This document shows, piece after piece, positions 24,793 through 33,536 of a DNA stretch of 33,536 nucleotides (positions are counted from its first letter, which is position 1; the number at the start of each line of letters is the position of its first letter). The notes below the pieces were generated by a model. It made no database searches. It was not told the DNA's origin and saw only the letters and a program-made list of their open reading frames with translations. Source of the stretch: Acidobacteriota bacterium. GTDB taxonomy: Bacteria; Acidobacteriota; Terriglobia; Terriglobales; Acidobacteriaceae. A program made the translations under genes and the position numbers. The stretch spans positions 1 to 33,536 of the forward strand of contig JAJXZK010000446.1 in assembly GCA_021780095.1 (NCBI GenBank), given 5' to 3'.

Positions 24793-27700
24793 ATGAAGAA
24801 TAATCAACCGCCGAACATCATCCTTCCTGATCTGGAAGAGCCGATCCGCGCCGAACTGTTCAGCCTGGAGCGGCTCGAGCAGCACGCCGAGAGTCTTGCG
24901 GCAGCGCAGATCATCACAACCGTCGTGAGCCGAGGCCGCCCGCTCCTTCCGCGTGTCCTCGAGAACGGCCGCGTGCTCCTCGATACCTACCGCGCCACAG
25001 CCCGGGCAATTCAGGACGAATACGCGATTACGCCCGCGGCCGAGTGGCTGGTTGACAACTTTCACATCGTCGATGAACAGCTTCGCGAGATCCAGGATGA
25101 TTTGCCGATCGGCTACTACCGCAAACTACCCAAGCTCGCATCGGGTCACTTAGAGGGCTATCCGCGTGTATACGGAGTCGCTTGGGCGTTCGTGGCGCAT
25201 ACGGATAGCCGTTTCGATCCCGAAGTGCTCCGCCGCTTCGTGGCTGCCTATCAGCGTGTGCAACCGCTGACGATTGGCGAGCTCTGGGCGGTGGCCATAA
25301 CGCTCCGTGTTGTGCTGGTCGAAAATCTGCGCAGGATGGCGGAACGGATTGTTCGCAGCCGGGCCGCCCGCCAGGAAGCCGATGCGCTGGCCGATCGCTT
25401 GCTCGGCTCGAATGGTCAAGTTGAAATCCTTCCCGAGTCAGCCCTCCTCCGCTTCGAGAATGCTCCTTTGGAAAGAGCGTTTGCCGTGCAGCTTGTCCAG
25501 CGCCTGCGGGATCTCGATCCAAAAGTTCGGCCCGTGCTGGTCTGGCTCGATCAGCGCCTGGCTGCGGCGGGAACAAACGCCGAGGAAATGGTCCGAACTG
25601 AGCACCAGTTGCAAGGCACCACGAACGTGTCTGTACGCAACATAATCACTAGCATGCGCTTGATTTCCGAATTCGACTGGCAGCAATTCGTTGAGAGCGT
25701 CAGCCTAGTGGACGAAATTCTTCGCAGCAACACGGACTTCGCCGGGATGGATTTCCCCACGCGGGACATCTACCGCCATGCAATTGAAGATCTCGCGCGC
25801 GGATCGAACTACTCGGAATTGGATGTTGCTCGACGCGTCGTCCGGCGTGTTAAGCAAGCCGCCTCGGGCTTGTCTGGTGGCCCGCACGATGGAGACAAAT
25901 CGAACCAGGACCGATACGCGGAGCCTGGCTACTATCTTATCTCGCGGGGACGCCCTGCCTTCGAGCAAGAGCTGGGATATCGCGTATCCTGGAAGCATCG
26001 GCTGCTCCGTTTATACATTCGAGCAGCAGTCCCGGGATATCTGGGCACAATTGCGATTGTGACCGCGATGATCCTCGTGCTGCCGCTGCTGCGCTCGCGA
26101 GAGAGCAGTATGACAGTGCAAGGCCTGTTGGTCCTCGGCTTTCTCGCCTTAGTGCCTTCTTCGGACCTGGCGATTGCACTGATCAACCGCTCAGTGATGG
26201 CTTTGCTTGGGCCGCAAAAGCTGCCGCGATTGGAGTTGCGCAAAGGCGTCCCAGAGAATTTACGAACGATCGTTGTCGTACCGACGCTGCTGACCACCCC
26301 GAAGGAAGTCGAAGAGCAGGTGGAGCGGCTGGAAGTGCATTACCTCGCGAATGATGACGGAGACGTGCGCTTCGCCCTGGTCTCCGATTGGCTGGATGCA
26401 CCCTGCGAAACACTGCCGAAAGACGATGATCTACTGGCGCTTGCGATCGATGGTATTGCGCGGCTGAACCAACGCTACGGTCCAGCCCCTGGAGGCGGGG
26501 AACGCTTTTTCCTGTTTCATCGCAAGCGTGTTTGGAACGAGCGCGAAGGGAAATGGATGGGGTGGGAGCGCAAGCGAGGGAAACTGCATGAATTGAACCA
26601 GTTACTGCGCGGCTCGGAGAGCACGACGTTTATGTCCGTCGGCGGACGTCCACTGGCAAGCCTTACGGGGGTTCGCTACGTCATCACGCTCGATGCTGAC
26701 ACGCGCCTGCCGCGAGGCGCTGTCGCACGTCTCGTCGGCACGATGGCGCATCCTCTAAATCGGCCTCGGTTCAGCGCCCGAGATGGCCGTGTCGTGGAAG
26801 GCTACGCACTCGTCCAACCGCGTATCACTCCTTCATTACCTAGCGATCGTGAGGGTTCGCTGTCTCAAAAGACATTCTCTGGTCCGGGTGGGATCGATCC
26901 CTATTCGGCAGCTGTCTCGGACGTTTACCAGGACTTATTCCAAGAAGGCTCTTATACGGGCAAGGGCATTTACGACATCGATGCATTTGAATCGGCCATG
27001 GCCGGGAAAGTATCCGAAAACTCCGTCTTGAGTCACGATCTCTTCGAAGGCATTTTTGCCCGGGTCGCGCTGGCCACCGACATTGAACTGTTTGATGAAT
27101 TCCCTTCCCGCTATGAGGCCGTGACTGCACGTCAGCATCGTTGGGCCCGCGGAGACTGGCAACTCTTACCTTGGCTTTTTGGACGGGGACACCGGAAGCG
27201 GAATCCGTTCGTGATTCCGGCGATCGGCCTGTGGAAGATATTCGACAATCTGCGCCGTACTTTGTCCGCGCCCGCCGCCTTTCTGACTTTGATCGTCGGG
27301 TGGCTGCTGCCCCCCGCTTCTCCCTGGCTGTGGACGGGATTCATTTTCGCAACCGTTGCGATTCCTGCGCTTCTTCCGTTTTTGATTGGACTATATCCGC
27401 GCCGGAAAGGTATTTCGAAGAGAAGCCATTTTCGAGGCGTGCTCAGCGATCTGGCGCTCGGCGCGTCCCAGGCCGGCTTGGCCATGACATTCCTCGCAGA
27501 TCAGACGTGGCTGATGTCAGACGCGATTCTCCGGACGCTCGCCCGTCTCTTTATAACGCACAGGAATTTACTTGAATGGGTGACGGCAGCACAGTCCACA
27601 TTGGGCGCCGATTCCAAACTAACCGCTACATATAAGCGCATGCTGGGCGGCATTGTCCTCGTCCTCGTGTCGCTCGTAGCACTTGCATTGGGGCGGCATC

Positions 27701-30700
27701 AAGCTTGGGCTATTGCAGCTCCGTTCATCCTTCTCTGGCTTGCCGCTCCTGCCGTAGCGCGATGGATCAGCCAGCGCCCGCCGTTGCACGCGGCCCCGTT
27801 GTCGCCGGCAGACGCGCGGGCGGTCCGTTTGATTTCGCGGCGAACCTGGCACTTCTATGAGAAGTTCGTTTCCTCAGAGGACAACGCGCTACCGCCCGAT
27901 AATTTTCAAGAAACTCCCAAACCCGTCCTTGCCCACCGAACCTCGCCTACGAACATGGGCCTGTATCTTCTTTCCGCCGTCTGCGCTTGCGACTTTGGAT
28001 GGCTAGGTGCGGTCGACACGGTTGAGCGGTTGGAAGCCACCCTCGGGACGATGAACCGAATGGATTTATTTCACGGACATTTTTACAACTGGTATGACAC
28101 GCGAGACTTGCATCCGCTCGAACCCAGGTACGTTTCCTCCGTAGATAGCGGAAATCTCGCCGGGCATCTGGTGGCTCTCGGAAACAGTTGCCGTGAGCTG
28201 ACTCAGAAATCACTTCTCGGAACACGCCTTCTCGCCGGAATGGAAGATGCAACCCGCTTGCTAGGCGAAGCGCTTTCCGGAATTGCGGACACGCCTCGCA
28301 CACATACCGTCACGCGGAAGCAACTCAGCAATGCTGCCGAAAGCATGGTAGCCTTGCTCGACTCGCTGCCCCTGGATGCCGTGGATTGGGGGAATCGTTT
28401 CGCGGAATGGATATCCCACGCCCAGACCGTTGCGGACATTGCGCAGGCTCTGGCGCAGGAGCGTGCAGACCCTCCCGATTCTGAATTGAGCGTCTGGGCG
28501 GCTGCGCTTAAGGCTTGCGTCGAAAGCCACGTTCGAGACGCTGAGATCTTGATTCCATGGACGCGGTGGGATGCGAAAGAGATTGCCGGCGTCGCTCAGC
28601 GTCGTCGAGAGCAAGCGCCCGAGTGGCTCGCCATTGCGCCGTTTTTCCGCTCCGTTCCTACGCTCGCGGAAGCTCCTGACCGGCTCGATGCTGCCCTTCA
28701 TGAACTCTCAGCGTTGCGCGCCCATCTGCTGAGCGGCATTCCGGCAGATAGAGACACGATCGCGCGAATCGATGCGCTGTCCGATGTAATCCGGCGATCG
28801 GCAGCGGACGCGACTGCGCTCATTCGCCGCCTTTCAACTCTCACGCGCAGGGCAGAGAGCATGTTTCAAGCGATGGACTTCGGTTTTCTGTTTGACGGCA
28901 CGCGCAAGCTTTTGTCGATTGGTTATCGCGTTACGGAAGGAAGCTTGGATCCCAATTGCTATGACCTGCTTGCTTCCGAGGCGCGCCTGACGAGCTTCAT
29001 CGCCATCGCGAAAGGTGAAGTGCCACCGTCGCACTGGTTTCGCCTGGGCCGCGCTCTAACACCTGTGGGCCACGGCTCCGCACTTATCTCCTGGTCAGGT
29101 TCGATGTTTGAATACCTGATGCCGGCTCTCGTCATGCGTTCCCCGGCAGCGAGCCTGTTGAGCCAGACGTCCGAACTCGTTGTGCGCCGTCAAATTGAAT
29201 ATGGTGCGGAGCGGCATGTCCCCTGGGGCGAGTCGGAATCGGCATACAATGCGCGCGATCTTGATCTCACCTATCAATACTCGAGCTTCGGCGTGCCCGG
29301 ACTGGGGCTCAAGCGCGGTCTGAGCGAAGATATCGTCATCGCCCCGTACGCCACTGCCCTTGCAGCGATGATTGACCCAGGTGCGGCCGTGAAAAACTTT
29401 GCCCGGCTCGAGCAAGCGGGTGGAAGGGGGGCGTATGGTTTCTACGAAGCGCTTGATTACACAGGCGCGCGCGTGCCCGAAGGCGAAACCGTCGCCATCG
29501 TGCGCACATACTTCGCCCACCATCAGGGAATGTCGTTAGTCGCGCTCTCAAACGTGTTGGACAATGGCGCGATGCGCAGGCGTTTCCACGCAGAGCCAAT
29601 GGTTCAGGCTACGGAACTGCTGTTGCAGGAGCGCACCCCACGCGACGTGCTGGTGACACGGCCTCGGGCCGAGGAAGTATCCACTAGCGCACGAGTTCGC
29701 GAACTCATTCCGCCGGCGCTGCGGCGCTTCACCACTCCACATACGCTGATTCCGCGGACGCACTTGCTTTCCAACGGCAAGTACACTGTGATGCTGACCG
29801 CAGCCGGCTCAGGCTATAGTCGCTGGCGGGACATTGCCGTCACGCGTTGGCGCGAGGATGCCACGCGCGATTGCTGGGGCAGTTATGTTTTTCTTCGTGA
29901 CGCACATTCCGGTGAAGTCTGGTCAGCAGGCTACCAGCCAAGCGGCATCGAACCTGACGCTTACGAGGTTTCATTCTACGAAGACCGCGCTGAATTTGTC
30001 CGACGCGACCACGCGCTGACAACCACACTTGAGGTCGTCGTGTCGCCCGAGGACGACGCGGAAATTCGGCGCGTTTCTGTCACCAATCTCGGGACACGCA
30101 CGCGCGACATTCAGCTTACCTCGTACGCCGAGCTTTGCCTGGCGTCGCAGGCCGCCGACGTGGCCCATCCGGCGTTTTCGAACCTATTCGTCGAGACTGA
30201 ATTTGTGCCCGATGCCGGCGCGCTGGTTGGGAGGCGCCGCAAGCAATCCGATAAGGAAATAAGCGTTTGGGCCGCACATGTGGCTGTCGTGGAAGGTGAA
30301 ACGATTGGTGACTCGGAATTCGAGACAGACCGCGCGCGGTTTCTGGGACGCGGCCACGATATCCACAATCCCGTTTCGATTATAGATGGGCGGCCGCTTT
30401 CGAATACGGCGGGCTCCGTACTCGACCCCGTTTTTAGTCTCAGGCGCACCGTGCGCATTCTCCCGGGAGCGACGGCGCGCATTGCATTCTCCACCATCAT
30501 CGCCTCGACTCGCGAACAGGTGATGGAACTCGCCGACAAATACCGCGGCGCTACAACGTTCGAGCGTACCTTGGCACTGGCTTGGACACAGGCACAAGTA
30601 CAATTGCACCACCTAGGCATCAGCCTCGACGAAGCCCACTTATTTCAAAGGCTGGCCAACTCTGTACTCTATTCCGACGCTTTGATGCGGCCATCTCCCG

Positions 30701-33536
30701 ATGTGCTCAGCCGCAGCACGCTCGACCGCTCCGCGCTATGGGCTCAGGGAATCTCCGGTGATCTGCCGATCGTTTTGGTGCGCATCGACGAAGCAGAAGA
30801 TTTCGAAATCGTCCGTCAGTTGCTGCGCGCGCACGAATACTGGCGCATGAAGCAGCTATCCACTGACGTGGTCATTATCAATGAAAAGTCCTCCTCGTAT
30901 ACTCAGGACCTGCAGAATTCCTTGGAGGGCCTCGTACGTGGCAGCCGGCTGCGACTCTCTCCGAACACGGACAATGTGCGCGGAGGTATTTTTCTCCTGC
31001 GGGCAGATCTTATAGCCCCGCAGGAACGGACTCTCCTTCAAACAGTTGCGCGAGCGGTATTACTGAGCCGGCGGGGGACGTTGTCGGAACAGGTCACTCG
31101 ATCGCAGCACGCTGAAGTCGTTGCGTTCTCGGCTCCGCGACCGCCGCGACCGGCCCACCGCCAGAACATGCCGGTGCCTCAGCAAGCTCTCGACTTTTTC
31201 AACGGCCTGGGTGGCTTCGCCGATCAGGGCCACGAGTATGTAACCGTTCTCGATGAAGGTTTGCGAACTCCTGCGCCCTGGATCAACGTGATTGCGAATG
31301 CTTCGTTTGGCTTCCTTGTTTCCGAATCGGGGTCGGGTCACACGTGGTCGCTCAACAGCCGCGAAAATCAGTTGACGCCGTGGTCCAACGATCCCGTCAG
31401 CGATCCCCCCGGAGAAGCCATCTATGTCCGTGACGACAATACTGGTGAGGTATGGAGCCCCACGGCGCTCCCGATTCGCGATGAAGCTGCTTCATACATT
31501 TCCCGGCATGGCCAGGGCTACAGCCGATTCCATCATGGCTCGCACGGCATTTTGCTCGAGCTTCTACAATTCGTACCTTCCGCAGATCCAATCAAAATTT
31601 CCCGGCTGACACTAAAAAACGAGTCCGGCCGCCCGCGCCGTCTCTCCGTCACTGCTTATGCCGAGTGGGTGTTGGGCAGTGTACGCAGCGTCTCGGCGCC
31701 TTACATCGTTACGGAACTGGATTCGCAGACAGGGGCGCTCTTCGCACGGAACTCATGGGGTGGAGAATTCGGCGGGCGCATTGCCTTTGCGGACCTTGCG
31801 GGAAGGCAGTCTTCCGTTACCGGCGACCGCACAGAATTTATCGGGCGCAATGGCACGCTCGCACGCCCGGCCGCGCTGGAACGAAGCCGCTCGCTTTCTG
31901 GAAAGTCAGGGGCAGGCCTTGATCCGTGCGCCGCGCTACAAACCTCGATCGAATTGCGTCCTGGAGCGAAGGCGGAAATCGTGTTCTTCCTGGGTCAGGC
32001 AGAAAACAGTGATCAAGCGCGCCAGTTGCTCGCACACTATCGCGCTGCGGACTTGGACGCGATCTTGGCCGAGGTTACGGCCCGGTGGGACGATATGCTC
32101 GACACCGTGCAGGTCGCCACTCCCGAACCGGCCATGGATCTTCTGATGAATCGCTGGCTGCTTTACCAGACGCTGGCATGCCGTGTATGGGGGCGGGCCG
32201 CGTTCTATCAACTGAGCGGGGCGTACGGATTCCGCGACCAACTTCAGGACGTAATGGCGCTGTGCGTCGCCAAGCGCGAGGTTGCGCGCGAGCACTTGCT
32301 GCGCGCTGCCGCGCGGCAATTTGTCGAAGGCGATGTTCAGCACTGGTGGCACCCGCCTTCTGGACGCGGTGTGCGCACGCGTATTTCGGACGACCTCCTC
32401 TGGCTGCCTTACACGGTCATCCACTTCGTTGAGGTTACCGGCGACACGACCGTACTTGAGGAAGCCATACCATTCCTCGAAGGCGACACACTGGCGAAAG
32501 GACAGAACGAATCCTATTTCCAGCCGCGCGTATCAGAGACTCGCGCGACACTATTCGAGCATTGCGCTCGTGCGCTAGACCGCAGCCTCACCGTTGGCAG
32601 CCACGGTCTCCCGCTGATAGGCACTGGAGACTGGAATGACGGCATGAACCGAGTCGGGGAGCAAGGAAAGGGAGAAAGCGTCTGGCTCGGCTGGTTCCTG
32701 CATACGATTCTCTGGGAGTTTGCAAAAATTGCGGATTCGCGCGGCGAGCATGCGCGCGCAGAGAAGTGGCGTCTTCACGTGAGTGCACTTAAGGCAGCGC
32801 TCGAGCGCGAAGGTTGGGACGGTGAATGGTATCGCCGTGCCTACTTCGACGACGGCACTCCTCTCGGCTCAGCCAAAAACACGGAATGTCGCATTGATTC
32901 CATCGCGCAATCTTGGGCAGTCATGAGTGGCGCTGCGGAACCCGGCCGTGGCGCTCGCGCCATGGCCGCCGTGGACCAACAATTAGCACTCCGCCCCCAG
33001 GGGCTGGTCCTGCTCTTCACGCCGCCTTTTGACAACCCGCCACATGATCCGGGCTATATTCGAGGATACGTGCCGGGCATCCGCGAAAACGGCGGACAGT
33101 ACACGCATGCCGCCGTATGGACGGTTATCGCCTTCGCAGAGCTCGGCGACGGCGACAAGGCGTGCGAACTATTCCGGATGCTAAATCCGATAGCCCGCAC
33201 CTCTTCACGTGCGAGTGTGCAGCGCTACAAAGTCGAGCCTTACGTCGTTGTGGGCGATGTATATGCTGAACCGCCTCAAGTGGGACGCGGCGGCTGGACC
33301 TGGTATACCGGTGCAGCCGGCTGGCTCTATCGTGCCGGTCTGGAATGGATCCTCGGATTCCGCATGCGCGGCATGACGTTTTCGATCGATCCATGCATCC
33401 CCCGGAACTGGCCCAGCTACTCCATCAACTTTCGTTATCACTCGGCTACCTATCGAATCAAGGTGGACAATCCGTCTGGCGTTTCTCGCGGTGTAGCTCT
33501 AATCGAACTGGACGGCAAGTTGTTGCCCCGCACCGC
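24793..33536 (+). CDS. ndvB: Cyclic beta-1,2-glucan synthase (NdvB/ChvB/Cgs family), 3' end outside window
   Basis: The frame is open for 2,914 codons and runs off the window; known family members have about 2,830-2,870 residues, so little is likely missing. Residues 1-400 are soluble. Hydrophobic helices lie near 408-460, 820-866 and 950-990. The GT84 domain between has LDADT (Asp634, Asp636), GKGIYDIDAFE and QHRW at 781-784, the processive-transferase motif. A glycoamylase-like region follows (VDSGNLAGHL near 1117, AHHQGMS). The GH94 phosphorylase-type module at the C-terminus contains GTGDWNDGMNRVG at 2610-2622. The enzyme starts, elongates and cyclises glucan from UDP-glucose at the inner membrane for osmoadaptation or host interaction. 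A TGA immediately before the ATG fixes the N-terminal limit; its ribosome-binding site is weak. Confidence 0.93.
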   Translation, partial: MKNNQPPNIILPDLEEPIRAELFSLERLEQHAESLAAAQIITTVVSRGRPLLPRVLENGRVLLDTYRATARAIQDEYAITPAAEWLVDNFHIVDEQLREIQDDLPIGYYRKLPKLASGHLEGYPRVYGVAWAFVAHTDSRFDPEVLRRFVAAYQRVQPLTIGELWAVAITLRVVLVENLRRMAERIVRSRAARQEADALADRLLGSNGQVEILPESALLRFENAPLERAFAVQLVQRLRDLDPKVRPVLVWLDQRLAAAGTNAEEMVRTEHQLQGTTNVSVRNIITSMRLISEFDWQQFVESVSLVDEILRSNTDFAGMDFPTRDIYRHAIEDLARGSNYSELDVARRVVRRVKQAASGLSGGPHDGDKSNQDRYAEPGYYLISRGRPAFEQELGYRVSWKHRLLRLYIRAAVPGYLGTIAIVTAMILVLPLLRSRESSMTVQGLLVLGFLALVPSSDLAIALINRSVMALLGPQKLPRLELRKGVPENLRTIVVVPTLLTTPKEVEEQVERLEVHYLANDDGDVRFALVSDWLDAPCETLPKDDDLLALAIDGIARLNQRYGPAPGGGERFFLFHRKRVWNEREGKWMGWERKRGKLHELNQLLRGSESTTFMSVGGRPLASLTGVRYVITLDADTRLPRGAVARLVGTMAHPLNRPRFSARDGRVVEGYALVQPRITPSLPSDREGSLSQKTFSGPGGIDPYSAAVSDVYQDLFQEGSYTGKGIYDIDAFESAMAGKVSENSVLSHDLFEGIFARVALATDIELFDEFPSRYEAVTARQHRWARGDWQLLPWLFGRGHRKRNPFVIPAIGLWKIFDNLRRTLSAPAAFLTLIVGWLLPPASPWLWTGFIFATVAIPALLPFLIGLYPRRKGISKRSHFRGVLSDLALGASQAGLAMTFLADQTWLMSDAILRTLARLFITHRNLLEWVTAAQSTLGADSKLTATYKRMLGGIVLVLVSLVALALGRHQAWAIAAPFILLWLAAPAVARWISQRPPLHAAPLSPADARAVRLISRRTWHFYEKFVSSEDNALPPDNFQETPKPVLAHRTSPTNMGLYLLSAVCACDFGWLGAVDTVERLEATLGTMNRMDLFHGHFYNWYDTRDLHPLEPRYVSSVDSGNLAGHLVALGNSCRELTQKSLLGTRLLAGMEDATRLLGEALSGIADTPRTHTVTRKQLSNAAESMVALLDSLPLDAVDWGNRFAEWISHAQTVADIAQALAQERADPPDSELSVWAAALKACVESHVRDAEILIPWTRWDAKEIAGVAQRRREQAPEWLAIAPFFRSVPTLAEAPDRLDAALHELSALRAHLLSGIPADRDTIARIDALSDVIRRSAADATALIRRLSTLTRRAESMFQAMDFGFLFDGTRKLLSIGYRVTEGSLDPNCYDLLASEARLTSFIAIAKGEVPPSHWFRLGRALTPVGHGSALISWSGSMFEYLMPALVMRSPAASLLSQTSELVVRRQIEYGAERHVPWGESESAYNARDLDLTYQYSSFGVPGLGLKRGLSEDIVIAPYATALAAMIDPGAAVKNFARLEQAGGRGAYGFYEALDYTGARVPEGETVAIVRTYFAHHQGMSLVALSNVLDNGAMRRRFHAEPMVQATELLLQERTPRDVLVTRPRAEEVSTSARVRELIPPALRRFTTPHTLIPRTHLLSNGKYTVMLTAAGSGYSRWRDIAVTRWREDATRDCWGSYVFLRDAHSGEVWSAGYQPSGIEPDAYEVSFYEDRAEFVRRDHALTTTLEVVVSPEDDAEIRRVSVTNLGTRTRDIQLTSYAELCLASQAADVAHPAFSNLFVETEFVPDAGALVGRRRKQSDKEISVWAAHVAVVEGETIGDSEFETDRARFLGRGHDIHNPVSIIDGRPLSNTAGSVLDPVFSLRRTVRILPGATARIAFSTIIASTREQVMELADKYRGATTFERTLALAWTQAQVQLHHLGISLDEAHLFQRLANSVLYSDALMRPSPDVLSRSTLDRSALWAQGISGDLPIVLVRIDEAEDFEIVRQLLRAHEYWRMKQLSTDVVIINEKSSSYTQDLQNSLEGLVRGSRLRLSPNTDNVRGGIFLLRADLIAPQERTLLQTVARAVLLSRRGTLSEQVTRSQHAEVVAFSAPRPPRPAHRQNMPVPQQALDFFNGLGGFADQGHEYVTVLDEGLRTPAPWINVIANASFGFLVSESGSGHTWSLNSRENQLTPWSNDPVSDPPGEAIYVRDDNTGEVWSPTALPIRDEAASYISRHGQGYSRFHHGSHGILLELLQFVPSADPIKISRLTLKNESGRPRRLSVTAYAEWVLGSVRSVSAPYIVTELDSQTGALFARNSWGGEFGGRIAFADLAGRQSSVTGDRTEFIGRNGTLARPAALERSRSLSGKSGAGLDPCAALQTSIELRPGAKAEIVFFLGQAENSDQARQLLAHYRAADLDAILAEVTARWDDMLDTVQVATPEPAMDLLMNRWLLYQTLACRVWGRAAFYQLSGAYGFRDQLQDVMALCVAKREVAREHLLRAAARQFVEGDVQHWWHPPSGRGVRTRISDDLLWLPYTVIHFVEVTGDTTVLEEAIPFLEGDTLAKGQNESYFQPRVSETRATLFEHCARALDRSLTVGSHGLPLIGTGDWNDGMNRVGEQGKGESVWLGWFLHTILWEFAKIADSRGEHARAEKWRLHVSALKAALEREGWDGEWYRRAYFDDGTPLGSAKNTECRIDSIAQSWAVMSGAAEPGRGARAMAAVDQQLALRPQGLVLLFTPPFDNPPHDPGYIRGYVPGIRENGGQYTHAAVWTVIAFAELGDGDKACELFRMLNPIARTSSRASVQRYKVEPYVVVGDVYAEPPQVGRGGWTWYTGAAGWLYRAGLEWILGFRMRGMTFSIDPCIPRNWPSYSINFRYHSATYRIKVDNPSGVSRGVALIELDGKLLPRT

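Noticed and set aside
1..33536. CRISPR arrays, tRNA or rRNA genes, prophage or defence-system genes
   Set aside because: No regularly spaced repeats, cloverleaf sequences, rRNA segments or recognised phage/defence families were seen on reading both strands.

Overview
This 33.5 kb stretch looks like a chromosomal region of a GC-rich, free-living Gram-negative-type bacterium. Member(s) of the Acidobacteriota are my best guess. The reasons are the set of small 'environmental stress' membrane families (SYLF/Ysc84, Thivi_2564-type, DUF3309, lmo0937-type, DUF3185), a class D sortase remnant and a B12-binding radical SAM protein. This is inference from gene content, not a phylogenetic test. I see no tRNA, rRNA or CRISPR array.

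Left part (1-4450): the edge of a minus-strand gene, a small winged-helix-like ORF followed by a hairpin, and an orphan membrane-anchored protein. A minus-strand group follows: an 8-cysteine metallothionein, a B12-binding radical SAM enzyme (DUF4070 type) and a secreted SYLF protein.

Central part (4449-16913): a compact plus-strand series that reads as a stress-linked carbon and energy mobilisation block. It holds a YflT-like general stress protein, a membrane site-2 protease with CBS domains, phosphoglucomutase, alpha-glucan phosphorylase, a fragment of glycogen debranching enzyme, PPK2 polyphosphate kinase, a P3A-type proton-pumping ATPase, and short-form 6-phosphogluconate dehydrogenase overlapping glucose-6-phosphate dehydrogenase. 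Together they could route glycogen to glucose-1-P, glucose-6-P and the oxidative pentose phosphate pathway (NADPH). Polyphosphate could recharge nucleotides, and ATP could drive proton export. The block ends at a truncated IS transposase.

Right-central part (17366-24473): a minus-strand ArnT/PMT-like membrane glycosyltransferase and a small two-helix protein, then a run of small plus-strand genes. These are a Thivi_2564-like protein, a DUF3309 gene frameshifted in a G7 tract, and a tight three-gene set (67-aa protein, zinc-dependent phospholipase C-like protein, alpha/beta hydrolase with an EF-hand loop). Next come a class D sortase pseudogene broken by one in-frame TGA, an lmo0937-like protein, a DUF3185 protein and a second SYLF paralogue. 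A nested inverted repeat follows the last gene.

Right end (24793-33536): an almost complete, very large cyclic beta-1,2-glucan synthase (NdvB/ChvB/Cgs family, 2,914 codons visible) runs off the window.

Three broken genes (glgX, DUF3309, srtD), one IS remnant and several orphan small genes suggest an accessory, actively eroding stress-adaptation region. I do not see a clear new defence or mobile system. The most unusual items are the storage-energy operon, the EF-hand hydrolase/phospholipase set and the broken genes.
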